From RUG11247 sp045649485 (lineage in GTDB: Bacteria > Bacillota > Clostridia > Christensenellales > Aristaeellaceae), in assembly GCA_045649485.1 (NCBI GenBank), contig JAZRPZ010000063.1:1-64000 (forward strand): DNA of 64,000 nt. Reading direction: 5' to 3'. The notes under the pieces are model-generated. The model searched no databases. It was not told the DNA's origin and worked only from the letters and a program-made list of their open reading frames with translations. A program made the translations under genes and the position numbers. Positions 7,900 through 16,937 of the stretch are shown here, piece after piece; within the stretch, counting starts at the first letter, position 1, and every line of letters starts with the position of its first letter.

Positions 7900-9825
7900 T
7901 TATTCGCCCTCCCTGGTGAAGTTGAGCAGACCGCCTGCCAGCAGCATCTTTGCCTGACGTTCGGAAGCGCTGAGCTTTACGGTTATGTCCCTGCCGGCTG
8001 CATTTACGGTCATGGTGCCGGTCTCGGGCAGCTTTGCCACCTGTGCGCGTGCATCTGCGATCGTGATCTCGTCGCCTTCCTTGATTGCATCGTAATCAGC
8101 GGGATCTGCGAATTCGAGGGGCAGAATGCCGTTATTGACAAGGTTCGCAGCGTGGATACGCGCAAAGGACTTTGCCAGAACAGCCTTTACGCCCAGATAC
8201 AGCGGCGCAAGCGCTGCGTGTTCGCGGCTGGAACCCTGTCCGTAGTTGCTGCCGCCTACGATGAAACCGCCGCCGTTGGCCTTAGCCTTTGCCGGGAATT
8301 CGGGATCGCTGGGAGTGAGGCAATACTCGGAGAGATACGGAATATTGGAACGGTAAGGCAGCAGCTTTGCGTTGGAAGGCATGATATGGTCGGTAGTGAT
8401 ATTATCCTCCAGCACGGTAAGCACCTTACCCGTAAGGGTATCGGCAAGGGGCTTTGCTGCGGGGAAGGGCTTGATATTGGGGCCGCGCACTACATCCACA
8501 TCGGCGGGGTCTGCTGCAGGGGCGATAACCATATTGTCATTGATAGTGAATTTCTCGGGCATTTCAGGCTGTGCCACAGGTGCACAGGCAGAAGGATCGG
8601 TAATAACGCCTGCCAGTGCGGAATATGCAGCAGTCTCGGGGCTTACCAGATAGACCTGAGCGGATACGGTTCCGCTTCTGCCGCAGAAATTGCGGTTGAA
8701 GGTACGCAGCGAAACTGCGTCTGTGGCAGGTGCCTGACCCATGCCGATGCAGGGGCCGCAGGCTGTCTCAAGCACGCGGGCGCCTGCGGCGATCATCTTT
8801 GCAAGAGCGCCGTTGGCAGCCAGCATGGTAAGCACCTGACGGGAACCGGGGGCAATTACCAGCGAGACATGTGCGGGAATAGTCTTGCCGTCCAGAATCT
8901 CGGCGACCTTCATCATATCTGCATAAGAAGAATTGGTGCAGGAACCGATGGCGACCTGATCAACCTTGATGCCCGCGACTTCGGATACGGGCACTACATT
9001 ATCGGGGCTGTGGGGGCAGGCTATCATGGGAATGACGGTGGAAAGATCCAGTTCCACGGTCTCATCGTATTCGCAGCCTTCGTCTGCGGTCAGTTCGGAC
9101 CAGTCTTCTCCCCTGCCCTGCGCGATGAGGAAAGCCCTCGTAATATCATCGCTGGGGAATACGGAAGTGGTAGCACCCAGTTCTGCGCCCATATTGGTGA
9201 TGGTCGCGCGCTCGGGTACAGAAAGTGTGGCAACGCCGGGGCCCGCATATTCCATTATCTTGCTCACGCCGCCCTTAACGGAGAGCATCTTCAGCAGGGT
9301 AAGGATAACATCCTTGGCGGAGGACATGGGATTAAGCTTACCGGTGAGATATACGCGGCAGATCTTCGGCATCGCGATATGGTATGCGCCGCCGCCCATA
9401 GCTACGGCAACATCCAGTCCGCCTGCGCCGATGGCCAGCATGCCCATTGCTCCGCAGGTGGGCGTGTGACTGTCGGAACCAACAAGGGTCTGACCGGGTA
9501 CAGAGAAGCGTTCCAGCTGCACCTGATGACAGATGCCGTTGCCGGGCTTGGAGAACCAGATGCCGTGCTTTGAGGTTACGGTCTGGATATACTTATGGTC
9601 ATCGGCATTCTCGAAGCCTGCCTGCAGCATGTTGTGGTCGATATAGGCAACGCTGCGCTTGGTGCGCACCTTGTCGATGCCCATCGCTTCAAACTGCAGA
9701 TAAGCCATAGTGCCGGTGGAATCCTGAGTAAGGGTCTGATCGATCTTTATTGCAATAGGCGCGCCCGGCTTCATTTCTCCGGATACCAGGTGGCTGGAAA
9801 TAAGTTTCTGACTTATGTTCATCAT
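7900..9825 (-). CDS. Aconitate hydratase
   Basis: Interconverts citrate and isocitrate through a [4Fe-4S] cluster. The 641 residues show the substrate segment GSDSHTPTCGAMG, cluster cysteines in GSCTNSSYADM and ACGPCIGMGQ, and the C-terminal swivel domain with GGSNYGQGSSREHAAL. The length fits the shorter bacterial aconitases rather than the roughly 890-residue AcnA. GGAGG eight bases before the ATG sets the start. It is the middle gene of the Re-citrate synthase, aconitase, icd operon, spaced 19 bases from the first gene and one base from icd. Confidence 0.95.
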   Translation of the reverse strand: MMNISQKLISSHLVSGEMKPGAPIAIKIDQTLTQDSTGTMAYLQFEAMGIDKVRTKRSVAYIDHNMLQAGFENADDHKYIQTVTSKHGIWFSKPGNGICHQVQLERFSVPGQTLVGSDSHTPTCGAMGMLAIGAGGLDVAVAMGGGAYHIAMPKICRVYLTGKLNPMSSAKDVILTLLKMLSVKGGVSKIMEYAGPGVATLSVPERATITNMGAELGATTSVFPSDDITRAFLIAQGRGEDWSELTADEGCEYDETVELDLSTVIPMIACPHSPDNVVPVSEVAGIKVDQVAIGSCTNSSYADMMKVAEILDGKTIPAHVSLVIAPGSRQVLTMLAANGALAKMIAAGARVLETACGPCIGMGQAPATDAVSLRTFNRNFCGRSGTVSAQVYLVSPETAAYSALAGVITDPSACAPVAQPEMPEKFTINDNMVIAPAADPADVDVVRGPNIKPFPAAKPLADTLTGKVLTVLEDNITTDHIMPSNAKLLPYRSNIPYLSEYCLTPSDPEFPAKAKANGGGFIVGGSNYGQGSSREHAALAPLYLGVKAVLAKSFARIHAANLVNNGILPLEFADPADYDAIKEGDEITIADARAQVAKLPETGTMTVNAAGRDITVKLSASERQAKMLLAGGLLNFTREGE

Positions 9826-9844
9826 TTTCTTTTCCTCCAGTTTA

Positions 9845-11194
9845 TCAGATAATGCCGAGTGCCTTTGCAGCCTCTTCCATCTCGTTATAAGTGATTATGG
9901 TAACGCGGCCTGCGGCGTACTGTTCGTCTACCCAGTTCTTGAGCTTTACCACGCGCTCATCGGTTTTGGAGATCTCTTCATCAAGATGTCTTGCCAGCCA
10001 TACCGCAACGCCTGCGGCGCCGGAAGTGTTGGAAATAGTGACGGAAGGCGGGCTCTTGAGTATGCGGCCGGTATCGAAGATATTGTATATCTCCTCGTCC
10101 TTCATCATGCCGTCTGCGTGTATTCCCGCACGGGTCATGTTGAAATCAGCACCGACAAACGGGGTCTTGTCGGGGATAACATAGCCAAGTTCGCGCTCGT
10201 AGTAATCTGCGATATCGCGGATAACCGTGGGATCCATTCCGTCGAAGGTGCCGCGCAGCTGTGCGTATTCCATTACCATGGCTTCGAGGGGAGTATTTCC
10301 GGTGCGCTCGCCTATACCCAGGAGAGAGCAGTTTACGGAAGAGGCACCATACAGCCATGCGCTGGTGGAATTGGTAACTGCCTTGTAGAAGTCATTGTGA
10401 CCGTGCCATTCAAGCAGCGAAGACGGGAAGCCGCCGTATACATTCAGGCCGTAGATTATGCCGGGCACGGAACGGGGCATCGAAGCGCCGGGATAAGGCA
10501 CGCCGTAACCCATGGTATCACAGGCGCGTATCTTGATAGGCACGCCGCTCTCCTGCATCAGAAGGCTCAGCTGTGTGGCAAAGGGAGCAACGAAGCCGTA
10601 GAAATCGGCGCGGGTAATATCCTCGAAATGGCATCGGGGCTTGATGCCTGCATCAAGGGCATCCTTTACGATGCCGAGGTAGCTTTCCATTGCCTGCGCG
10701 CGGGTCATCTTCAGCTTTTTGAAAATATGATAATCGCTGCAGCTGACCAGAATGCCGCATTCCTTCAGACCCATATCCTTTGCCAGCTGGAAATCTTCCT
10801 TCTTTGCGCGGATCCAGCCGGTGATCTCAGGGAATTTATAACCGAGATCCTGACACATGCGCACCGCGCGCTTGTCGATATCGCTGTAGAGGAAGAACTC
10901 ACTCTGACGGATGATGCCGCGGTAGCCGCCCAGCTTGTGGAGCATTTTATAGAGATCCACTATCTGCTTGGTGGTATAAGGTGCGCGGCTCTGCTGACCA
11001 TCACGGAACGTGGTATCGGTGATCCATATTTCATCCGGAGGATTCATAGGAGTCAGGCGGTGATTGAACGTGATTTTCGGCACCTCTGTGTAGGGAAACA
11101 TTTCCCTGTACAGCTGAGGTTCCTTTACATCCTGCAGCGTGTAATGATATTCGCACTCCATAAGGACATTGCGCTTATTGCTGAATTCGATCAT
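9845..11194 (-). CDS. Re-type citrate synthase
   Basis: Condenses acetyl-CoA with oxaloacetate to citrate with Re stereochemistry; found in Clostridia and other anaerobes that lack the normal Si enzyme. The 449-residue protein is a member of the isopropylmalate/homocitrate synthase TIM-barrel family: ITDTTFRDGQQSRAPY near residue 60 carries the metal Asp, with HFEDITRAD and EWHGHNDFYKA for the other metal ligands. Isopropylmalate synthase or homocitrate synthase would be alternatives, but the next genes are aconitase and icd, exactly the order needed for citrate to 2-oxoglutarate. GGGAGGG precedes the ATG. Confidence 0.92.
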   Translation of the reverse strand: MIEFSNKRNVLMECEYHYTLQDVKEPQLYREMFPYTEVPKITFNHRLTPMNPPDEIWITDTTFRDGQQSRAPYTTKQIVDLYKMLHKLGGYRGIIRQSEFFLYSDIDKRAVRMCQDLGYKFPEITGWIRAKKEDFQLAKDMGLKECGILVSCSDYHIFKKLKMTRAQAMESYLGIVKDALDAGIKPRCHFEDITRADFYGFVAPFATQLSLLMQESGVPIKIRACDTMGYGVPYPGASMPRSVPGIIYGLNVYGGFPSSLLEWHGHNDFYKAVTNSTSAWLYGASSVNCSLLGIGERTGNTPLEAMVMEYAQLRGTFDGMDPTVIRDIADYYERELGYVIPDKTPFVGADFNMTRAGIHADGMMKDEEIYNIFDTGRILKSPPSVTISNTSGAAGVAVWLARHLDEEISKTDERVVKLKNWVDEQYAAGRVTIITYNEMEEAAKALGII

Positions 11195-11230
11195 TTCTTT
11201 TCCCTCCCATGCCGGAGTTAATTGCTATAG

Positions 11231-11259
11231 ATAATAAAACAATCCTGCATCAAAGTCAA
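11231..11259 (-). promoter_or_regulatory. Promoter of the Re-citrate synthase operon
   Basis: Minus strand TTGACT (11259-11254), exactly 17 bases, TATTAT (11236-11231), 37 bases before the start codon. Confidence 0.8.
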
Positions 11260-11264
11260 TAGTT

Positions 11265-11385
11265 CTGCAATTCTTTTATGTTAATTTATGCAAAATTATT
11301 ATTTCAATGCATTTTCATCGGAATTTTTGCAAGATTTCTAATTTATTAATTCTGCATTTTGCAATACATAACTGCATTTTCATTC
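11265..11385. promoter_or_regulatory. AT-rich region with repeated TGCATTTT motifs upstream of the citrate operon
   Basis: TGCATTTTCAT occurs at 11308-11318 and 11373-11383, TGCATTTTGCA at 11353-11363, and the reverse form TGCAAAAT at 11289-11296. All lie 30-125 bases upstream of the -35, where an activator or repressor of the glutamate route might bind. No protein is assigned. Confidence 0.35.
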
Positions 11386-11430
11386 AAAAAGCCTCCATTC
11401 CCGCTTACACTCGCAGGAACGGAGGCTTTT
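11386..11430 (-). terminator. Terminator behind aconitase X genes
   Basis: Minus strand: GCCTCCGTTCCTGC, short loop, GCGGGAATGGAGGC (one G-T pair), then five T. It ends the two-gene aconitase X unit. Confidence 0.85.
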
Positions 11431-11442
11431 GTTTATCTGAGA

Positions 11443-11886
11443 TTATTCAACTGTAACGGTGCCGTCGGCTTCTACGGTAACGGTCATATCGTCCTTTACA
11501 TAATCAAGGAAGTCATCGCCGAGACAGTCGATTACCGGCATGGTAACATCATCGATCCACACATCGGCAAGCACAGCGCCGGCGGCGGCGAGGGAATCGA
11601 TATGATTGGCAAACAGCATGCAGGCAGGCTGACGCTTCATGGCGCAGGCGCAGTAGAGCACCATGCCGCCGGTGGTGGAGCCGATGGTCTGGGGCAGGCA
11701 CAGCGCCCTGCCCGCAAGGGGCTTGCCCAGCAGCTCGGGATTGTTCTGGTCATTGCACTTGGCTTCCTTATCACCAAACTGCAGCGCCTTCTGCAGAGAC
11801 GCCAGCGTATTGAAACCGGAATGGGTCACCACGGCCTTCGCGGTAACGGTACCGGGAGTAACTACCCTACCCTTGAACTTCTTCAT
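11443..11886 (-). CDS. Aconitase X swivel-domain subunit (small)
   Basis: 147-residue small subunit of a two-component aconitase X (swivel domain, formerly DUF126). It has the typical opening FKGRVVTPGTVTAKAVVTHSGFN and the conserved ALCLPQTIGSTTGG, where the Ser provides the catalytic base in this superfamily. It would close over the Fe-S catalytic subunit encoded six bases upstream. Characterised two-subunit bacterial members act as cis-3-hydroxy-L-proline dehydratases, and archaeal ones dehydrate mevalonate 5-phosphate; nothing here decides the substrate. A strong terminator follows. Confidence 0.85.
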   Translation of the reverse strand: MKKFKGRVVTPGTVTAKAVVTHSGFNTLASLQKALQFGDKEAKCNDQNNPELLGKPLAGRALCLPQTIGSTTGGMVLYCACAMKRQPACMLFANHIDSLAAAGAVLADVWIDDVTMPVIDCLGDDFLDYVKDDMTVTVEADGTVTVE

Positions 11887-11892
11887 ATCCGT

Positions 11893-13164
11893 TTACCTCC
11901 TGCCGGTTATCTGAGAAAGTATCTCTTCGTCGGTGTAATAGCGCGCGGTGGTATAGGTGCGCAGCTTATTGGAGGAAGTGATAACGGGCATCTTGCCGCC
12001 CAGGGGATTGTTCATGTACATCAGCGGGCAGATGTAAGAAACGATCACGCCGGTAGCCTCGAGGCGCTTTGCGTAGGGAGTCTTGTTGAATTCCTCGATA
12101 ACGCCGGGGGCGGCAGTGAATACGGTGGGGATAACTACCTTCTTGTTGCCTGCAGCCTTGAGGGATTCTTCGACCTTTTCGGTCCAGTCCTTCAGCTGTT
12201 CAAGGCTCATATGGGGGCATCCCATGAAGCACAGCTTGGGCTTTGCGTTGGGATCCTTCCAGATGACGGGATAATTATTCTTTACGCGCTCAAGCTCGGC
12301 GTCGGTGATGACATATTCCTTCGCATCTTCCCTGATAAGGCTCTTGCCCTGCTCTACTGCTTCGGGAGTGAGGTTTTCGATATGGTACAGACCGACAGCG
12401 CCGTTGGATGCGGTAGCAGCACCGAAGTCCTTCAGATAGGTGCAGGCAGCATCGGTAAGCTCGGTGCCCAGCCACTTATCAAGACCGACGATATAGGGTA
12501 CATCTTCCATTACCTTCATACCGATGGCGCTGCCCAGCAGCTGTGCCTCGGGCTTTTTGGTAGTCTCGATGCGTACCACCCAGCTTGCCTTACGGCCTTC
12601 GTCGGTAACAAGACCGTAGTAGGGTACCATGCCCATGATGGAGCCCATCAGGTCCATAATGCCGGAATTGCGGTTGCAGCGCGCACCCAGTACAGAGTTT
12701 GCGTATACAACGGCGGAAGATTCGGCCCAGGAAAGCACCTCGCCCTTCCGGGGCTTGTTGCCTACTTCGTCCATGTAGCAGGTGCAGGTGAATGCATTCT
12801 TATCCATGAGACCCAGCTGCTTCAGCTGTCCCTCATAGAAATCCTGACGGGAATACATGAACTTATTGAAGATGAGCTTCTGCAGGAAATTGGCAGGTAC
12901 ATTGGGGTCGAGGGGACGGGGATCTACGGAGAACTTCTGTCCGGAGATAGCGCCCGCATCGATAAGCTTATTCATCAGGTCATAAACGGGGGTGATCATC
13001 TTGAGACCGAAGGAGGTAACCAGATGATTGTATTTGGAAGTGACAGGCACCATCTTCTCGGCGCCGAATGCGTCACCGAACATGACGAGAGTCTTCATGA
13101 CCTTTGCCATGGTCTCGCCCTTGGAACCGTTCAGTATCGCTTTCTGTTCTTCGGTAAGAAACAT
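11893..13164 (-). CDS. Aconitase X catalytic subunit (large)
   Basis: 423-residue catalytic subunit (formerly DUF521). Fe-S cluster candidates are Cys127/129, Cys163 and Cys312/Cys316 (LCFMGCPH). The N-terminal LTEEQKAILNG, the segment NSVLGARCNRN and the C-terminal TTARYYTDEE fit the family. The ATG at 13164 has AAAGGAC seven bases upstream; a longer frame to 13257 lacks a ribosome site. It pairs with the swivel subunit six bases downstream. It follows a flavin/Fe-S enoate reductase, with about 270 bases between, so a joint catabolic role is possible but not shown. Hydroxyproline-type dehydratase is the best family-based guess. Confidence 0.87.
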   Translation of the reverse strand: MFLTEEQKAILNGSKGETMAKVMKTLVMFGDAFGAEKMVPVTSKYNHLVTSFGLKMITPVYDLMNKLIDAGAISGQKFSVDPRPLDPNVPANFLQKLIFNKFMYSRQDFYEGQLKQLGLMDKNAFTCTCYMDEVGNKPRKGEVLSWAESSAVVYANSVLGARCNRNSGIMDLMGSIMGMVPYYGLVTDEGRKASWVVRIETTKKPEAQLLGSAIGMKVMEDVPYIVGLDKWLGTELTDAACTYLKDFGAATASNGAVGLYHIENLTPEAVEQGKSLIREDAKEYVITDAELERVKNNYPVIWKDPNAKPKLCFMGCPHMSLEQLKDWTEKVEESLKAAGNKKVVIPTVFTAAPGVIEEFNKTPYAKRLEATGVIVSYICPLMYMNNPLGGKMPVITSSNKLRTYTTARYYTDEEILSQITGRR

Positions 13165-13344
13165 AGGAACAGTCCTTTCGTTATATAGCAGGTTGTGGGA
13201 CATAGTACTGCTGCACAGCATGGATTTTGTCTGACAGCAGATCAGGCACTTCTTCAAAAGAGTCCGGCAGAGGGTTCATAACGCTTTATAGGTTTCAAGC
13301 CGCCGTCCTGCGCAGAAACCGGAGTCTGCCTTTCGATTAAACAG

Positions 13345-13391
13345 AAACGAAGCAAGAGCATATAGTGCCTCCTTCCGGGCACTGTATGCGG
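13345..13391 (-). terminator. Imperfect hairpin behind conserved 3' element, copy 3
   Basis: Minus strand GCATACAGTGCC, loop CGGAAGGA, GGCACTATATGC: 11 of 12 pairs, then a T/C-rich stretch without a clean T run. It occupies the place of the terminator hairpins in the other two copies of the element, so it may be a weak or leaky terminator between the reductase and aconitase X genes. Confidence 0.5.
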
Positions 13392-13399
13392 CATACCAA

Positions 13400-13433
13400 G
13401 CGCGACAGCAGTTACCTGCAGGCGCTTGCCTGC
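13400..13433 (-). promoter_or_regulatory. Conserved 34-base post-stop element, copy 3
   Basis: It begins at the base after the TAA of the enoate reductase gene. Read on the minus strand: GCAGGC, AAGC, GCCTGCAG, GTAA, CTGCT, G, TCGCGC. Fixed blocks and length match the plus-strand copies at 36679 and 55322; only the two 4-base loop segments differ. GCAGGC pairs with GCCTGC; GCAG can alternatively pair with the later CTGC around the GTAA loop. Confidence 0.7.
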
Positions 13434-15494
13434 TTAGAGCTTCATGCAGACATCCCATGCCTGCCAGATGACGGTGCGCAGATTGCCGACCTTGTTTGCA
13501 TCGCCGATGACGTGCACGTTACGTCCCTTTGGAGCAACCGGTGCAGGCTTGTAGCCCACAGAGAAGATAACGCTGTCTGCCGCGATATCAAATGTCTTGC
13601 CGGACTTATCCTTTACGGTAACGCTGTTTTCGCGAATCTCGGTAACGCCAGTCTCAAGATGCACGGGTACCTTGTATGCATTGAAGAAATCGCGCAGATA
13701 GCTGGTGTTTGCAAGACAGATCTTGTCGGAAACGATCAGGTCCTGCTGCATCTCCACAATGGTAGGCTTCTTACCCTGCAGATAGAGATCATATGCGATC
13801 TCGCAGCCGGTCAGACCGCCGCCGATAACTACGACCTTTTCGCCTACGGGCTTGTTGCCGAGGAGATAATCCACAGCCTGAATGCCCAGCTCATTGCCCT
13901 TTACGGGAATGCGGTTTGCCTTTGCGCCGGTGGCAACAACGATCTCGTCAGCATTCAGGGAAGCAATATCCTTCACTTCGGTATTCAGCTTCACCTCAAC
14001 GGGCCAGCGCTTTATCTCGCGCTGATACCATGCGATAAGGTCGCGGTCCTTCTCCTTGAAGGAAGGCGCTGCGGCTGCGATGAACACGCCGCCCAGCTTA
14101 TCGGACTTCTCGTACAGGGTTACCTTATGACCGCGCTTGGCGCAGACGATGGCAGCTTCCATGCCGCCGATACCGCCGCCGATAACCGCGATATTCTTTA
14201 TCTTCTTTGCGGGCTTGATGCCGTACTTATCGGACTGCATTACAGTGGGGTCAAGTGCGCAGCGGCCGATATGGCTTGCATCATAGATGGACTGAGCATT
14301 GGCAACGCCCTTGTAATGCGCCATATTGAAGCAGGCGTTGTGGCAGCAGATGCAGGGACGGATATCCTCCATGCGGTCTTCGATCAGCTTGGTTATCCAC
14401 TGATCATCCGCAAGGAACTGACGGGCAATGCCCATAGCATCGATGCGTCCCTCGGCAATTGCCTGTGCACCCACCTCGGGCTCCATACGGCCGGCGCAGA
14501 CAACGGGAATATCGACAAACTTCTTGATATGAGCAACGTCCTCAAGATTGCAGTTCAGGGGCATATACATCGGGGGATGTGCCCAGTACCAGGAATCGTA
14601 GGTGCCGTTATCGGCATTCAGCATATCGTAGCCGGCATCCTGCAGGTACTTTGCTGCCTTTTCGCTCTCCGCCATATCGCGGCCGATCTCAGTGTATTCC
14701 TCGCCGGGCACTGCGCCAACACAGAAATCCTTAACCTTGGATTCTACGGAATAGCGCAGGGAAACGGGATAATCCTTGCCGCAGGATGCCTTTATCGCCT
14801 TGACGATATCGGTAGCGAAGCGGTAACGGTTTTCAAAGGAACCGCCGTACTCGTCGGTGCGGTGATTGGTATACTTATGGGTAAACTGATCAAGCAGATA
14901 GCCTTCATGTACTGCATGTACCTCAACGCCGTCAACGCCTGCTTCCTTGCAGAGCTTGGCGGTCTTGGCAAATGCATCGACTATCTCGTTTATCTCCTTT
15001 ACGGTGATTGCGCGGGTAGTCACCTTATCGCTCCAGCGGCTGGGCAGCGGGCTGGGGCTGGCGGACTGATAAGGGATATTGATAATGGGCTTGATGATAT
15101 CGCGCACAACGGGCATATTGTGCAGCATTACCAAAGGAGTGGGGATCGCCCAGGAGCGGCCCATACCGGCGGTGATCTGAACAAACAGCTTTGCGCCGTA
15201 CTTATGTATCTCCTTCATGAATTCCTTGAGTTCCACGAACATCTTCTTGTTCTGATAGAGCCACTGATTCATGAAAGTGCTCTTGATGGGGGCGATGCCG
15301 GGGATAATGAGACCGACGTTGTTCTTCGCCTTCTCAATGAAGAACTTGGCGGCTTCCTTATCGAAATGATTACCGGTGTGTTCCATCCAGCCGAACAGAG
15401 AAGTACCTCCCATGGGGCACATTACAATTCTGTTCTTTATCTCCACATTACCTATCTTCCAGGGTGTAAAAAGCGCTTCGTACTTAGGATCCAT
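13434..15494 (-). CDS. NADH:flavin oxidoreductase / 2,4-dienoyl-CoA reductase-type Fe-S flavoprotein
   Basis: 686-residue three-cofactor reductase like 2,4-dienoyl-CoA reductase and the bile-acid inducible BaiCD/BaiH proteins. Residues 1-370 form the Old-Yellow-Enzyme FMN barrel (IKNRIVMCPMGG, VEVHAVHEGYLLDQF). Cys381, 384, 388 and 412 (CICCHNAC...C) fit the [4Fe-4S] site. FAD/NAD domains follow, with GGGIGG at 439-444 and VVVIGGGLTGCE near 567. It would reduce an activated C=C bond with NAD(P)H; the substrate is unknown. ATG at 15494 has GGG nine bases upstream; frames reaching 15542 run into the promoter. The stop is followed directly by the conserved 34-base element. Confidence 0.88.
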   Translation of the reverse strand: MDPKYEALFTPWKIGNVEIKNRIVMCPMGGTSLFGWMEHTGNHFDKEAAKFFIEKAKNNVGLIIPGIAPIKSTFMNQWLYQNKKMFVELKEFMKEIHKYGAKLFVQITAGMGRSWAIPTPLVMLHNMPVVRDIIKPIINIPYQSASPSPLPSRWSDKVTTRAITVKEINEIVDAFAKTAKLCKEAGVDGVEVHAVHEGYLLDQFTHKYTNHRTDEYGGSFENRYRFATDIVKAIKASCGKDYPVSLRYSVESKVKDFCVGAVPGEEYTEIGRDMAESEKAAKYLQDAGYDMLNADNGTYDSWYWAHPPMYMPLNCNLEDVAHIKKFVDIPVVCAGRMEPEVGAQAIAEGRIDAMGIARQFLADDQWITKLIEDRMEDIRPCICCHNACFNMAHYKGVANAQSIYDASHIGRCALDPTVMQSDKYGIKPAKKIKNIAVIGGGIGGMEAAIVCAKRGHKVTLYEKSDKLGGVFIAAAAPSFKEKDRDLIAWYQREIKRWPVEVKLNTEVKDIASLNADEIVVATGAKANRIPVKGNELGIQAVDYLLGNKPVGEKVVVIGGGLTGCEIAYDLYLQGKKPTIVEMQQDLIVSDKICLANTSYLRDFFNAYKVPVHLETGVTEIRENSVTVKDKSGKTFDIAADSVIFSVGYKPAPVAPKGRNVHVIGDANKVGNLRTVIWQAWDVCMKL

Positions 15495-15545
15495 ATCGAT
15501 CATCCCTTTTTCGTTCTTGAAAAACGCACAGTATGCGTTCATTAT

Positions 15546-15575
15546 ATTTTAGCAAATGCAAACACAGCATGTCAA
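15546..15575 (-). promoter_or_regulatory. Promoter of the enoate reductase gene
   Basis: Minus strand TTGACA (15575-15570), 18 bases, TAAAAT (15551-15546) with an extended TGC just before the -10. Confidence 0.75.
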
Positions 15576-15612
15576 GACAAATTCGTTGCATAATCAACAT
15601 CTCAGAATGATA

Positions 15613-15641
15613 TTGAAATCATGCGCAATTACTGCTATACT
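15613..15641 (+). promoter_or_regulatory. Promoter of the first UroD-like gene
   Basis: TTGAAA (15613-15618), 17 bases, TATACT (15636-15641) preceded by TGC (extended -10). Confidence 0.7.
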
Positions 15642-15680
15642 TAACCCAACCATATATGCATATTATGAGGGAGTGTTTTT

Positions 15681-16910
15681 ATGCTGAACCGCAATGATAT
15701 AGAGATACTGAAGTCCCTTGCACGCGAATACGCCGAGATAGCATCCCTGCCCATCCAGTCCGAAAAGCGCCGCCTGTGGATAAAGCTGAATTCCATAGAG
15801 ATGGAACGTCCCATGGTGCTCATCGATCAGATCCCGTGGAACGAGATGGATATCGACGGCTTCCTCGCCCTCAGGATAGAAGACCCCTACTGGCGCAGAG
15901 TAGAATGCGATCTGCGTCAGACCATATATAAGTGGAAGTATATGCCTGCCGATATGGTCATCAATCCCTATATCTGTCTCCCCCGCCCCATCAACAACAC
16001 CGGCTGGGGAATCAACAGCAAGACCGATGGCCACATAATCCAGGAAGAGGGTGCCACCGCATCCAGCCGCCATTATGTAAACCAGTTTGAAGAAGAAGAG
16101 GATGTCGAAAAGATAAAGATGCCCGTCATCACTCTGGATGAGGCGCGCGAGGCTGAGATAATCGCCGAAGCAAAATCCATATTTGACGGCATCATCGAAT
16201 TCCGCATGACCGGCAACACCCTGCATCTGGGCGTATGGGACAGCATCGCACAGTGGATGGGCGTTGAAAACTGCTACATCGAACTCATGGACAGGCCCGA
16301 AATGATGCACGCCATAATGGAAAAGCTGACCCTCGGCTGCATCTCCATGACCGAACAGATGAACAAGCTGCAGCTGTTTGACATCAATTCCAACATATGC
16401 CATTGCTCTCAGACATATCTGAAGGATATGCCCAAGGAAGGCGACCTCGCCGTTTCCGGCAACGCATGGGCATTCGGTCTGGCGCAGCTGTTCACTTCCG
16501 TATCCCCCGCCATCACCGAGGAATTCGAACTGCCCTACATGAAGCGCATATTCCCCTACTTCGGCGCCATCTACTACGGCTGCTGCGACAGGCTGGATGA
16601 CCGCATGGACATCATCGCAAAGCTGCCCAAGATCCGCAAGCTTTCCTGCAGCCCCTGGAGCAACCGCGAGCCCTTCGCAGAAAAGATGCCCGAATACTGC
16701 GTAATGAGCAACAAGCCCAATCCCGCATTCCTGGCAAGCGGCAAGCTGAATGAAGATATTGTCCGCAATGATATCCGCCGCACAATCGCCGCAGCAAAGG
16801 AATACGGCCGCAGCCTGGAACTCATCCTCAAGGACATCAGCACCGTAAACCACAACCCCGAATGCCTCTGGCGCTGGCAGGAGATAGCCATGGAAGAGGT
16901 AATGAGATAA
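15681..16910 (+). CDS. Uroporphyrinogen decarboxylase-like protein (methyltransferase-type family)
   Basis: 409 residues related to the UroD/MtaA/CmuA superfamily, which includes heme-pathway decarboxylases and zinc-dependent corrinoid methyltransferases. It is not HemE: the N-terminal arginine-rich UroD motif is missing. Possible zinc ligands sit in NICHCSQTYL (around residue 238), YYGCCDRLDD and KLSCSPWSN. The family half-motif DRPEMMHAIMEKLT is clear. ATG at 15681 follows GAGGGAG. A Sel1-repeat gene starts 27 bases downstream on the same transcript. Substrate and corrinoid partner are unknown; no corrinoid protein is encoded nearby. A second, distant paralogue lies at 27405. Confidence 0.75.
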   Translation: MLNRNDIEILKSLAREYAEIASLPIQSEKRRLWIKLNSIEMERPMVLIDQIPWNEMDIDGFLALRIEDPYWRRVECDLRQTIYKWKYMPADMVINPYICLPRPINNTGWGINSKTDGHIIQEEGATASSRHYVNQFEEEEDVEKIKMPVITLDEAREAEIIAEAKSIFDGIIEFRMTGNTLHLGVWDSIAQWMGVENCYIELMDRPEMMHAIMEKLTLGCISMTEQMNKLQLFDINSNICHCSQTYLKDMPKEGDLAVSGNAWAFGLAQLFTSVSPAITEEFELPYMKRIFPYFGAIYYGCCDRLDDRMDIIAKLPKIRKLSCSPWSNREPFAEKMPEYCVMSNKPNPAFLASGKLNEDIVRNDIRRTIAAAKEYGRSLELILKDISTVNHNPECLWRWQEIAMEEVMR

Positions 16911-16937
16911 GACAGTGTATCCGGAGGTCCCTCAGAT

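Noticed and set aside
13276..13458. 60-residue minus-strand frame between the reductase and aconitase X genes
   Set aside because: It overlaps the conserved 34-base element and hairpin, has no ribosome site and no recognisable protein features.
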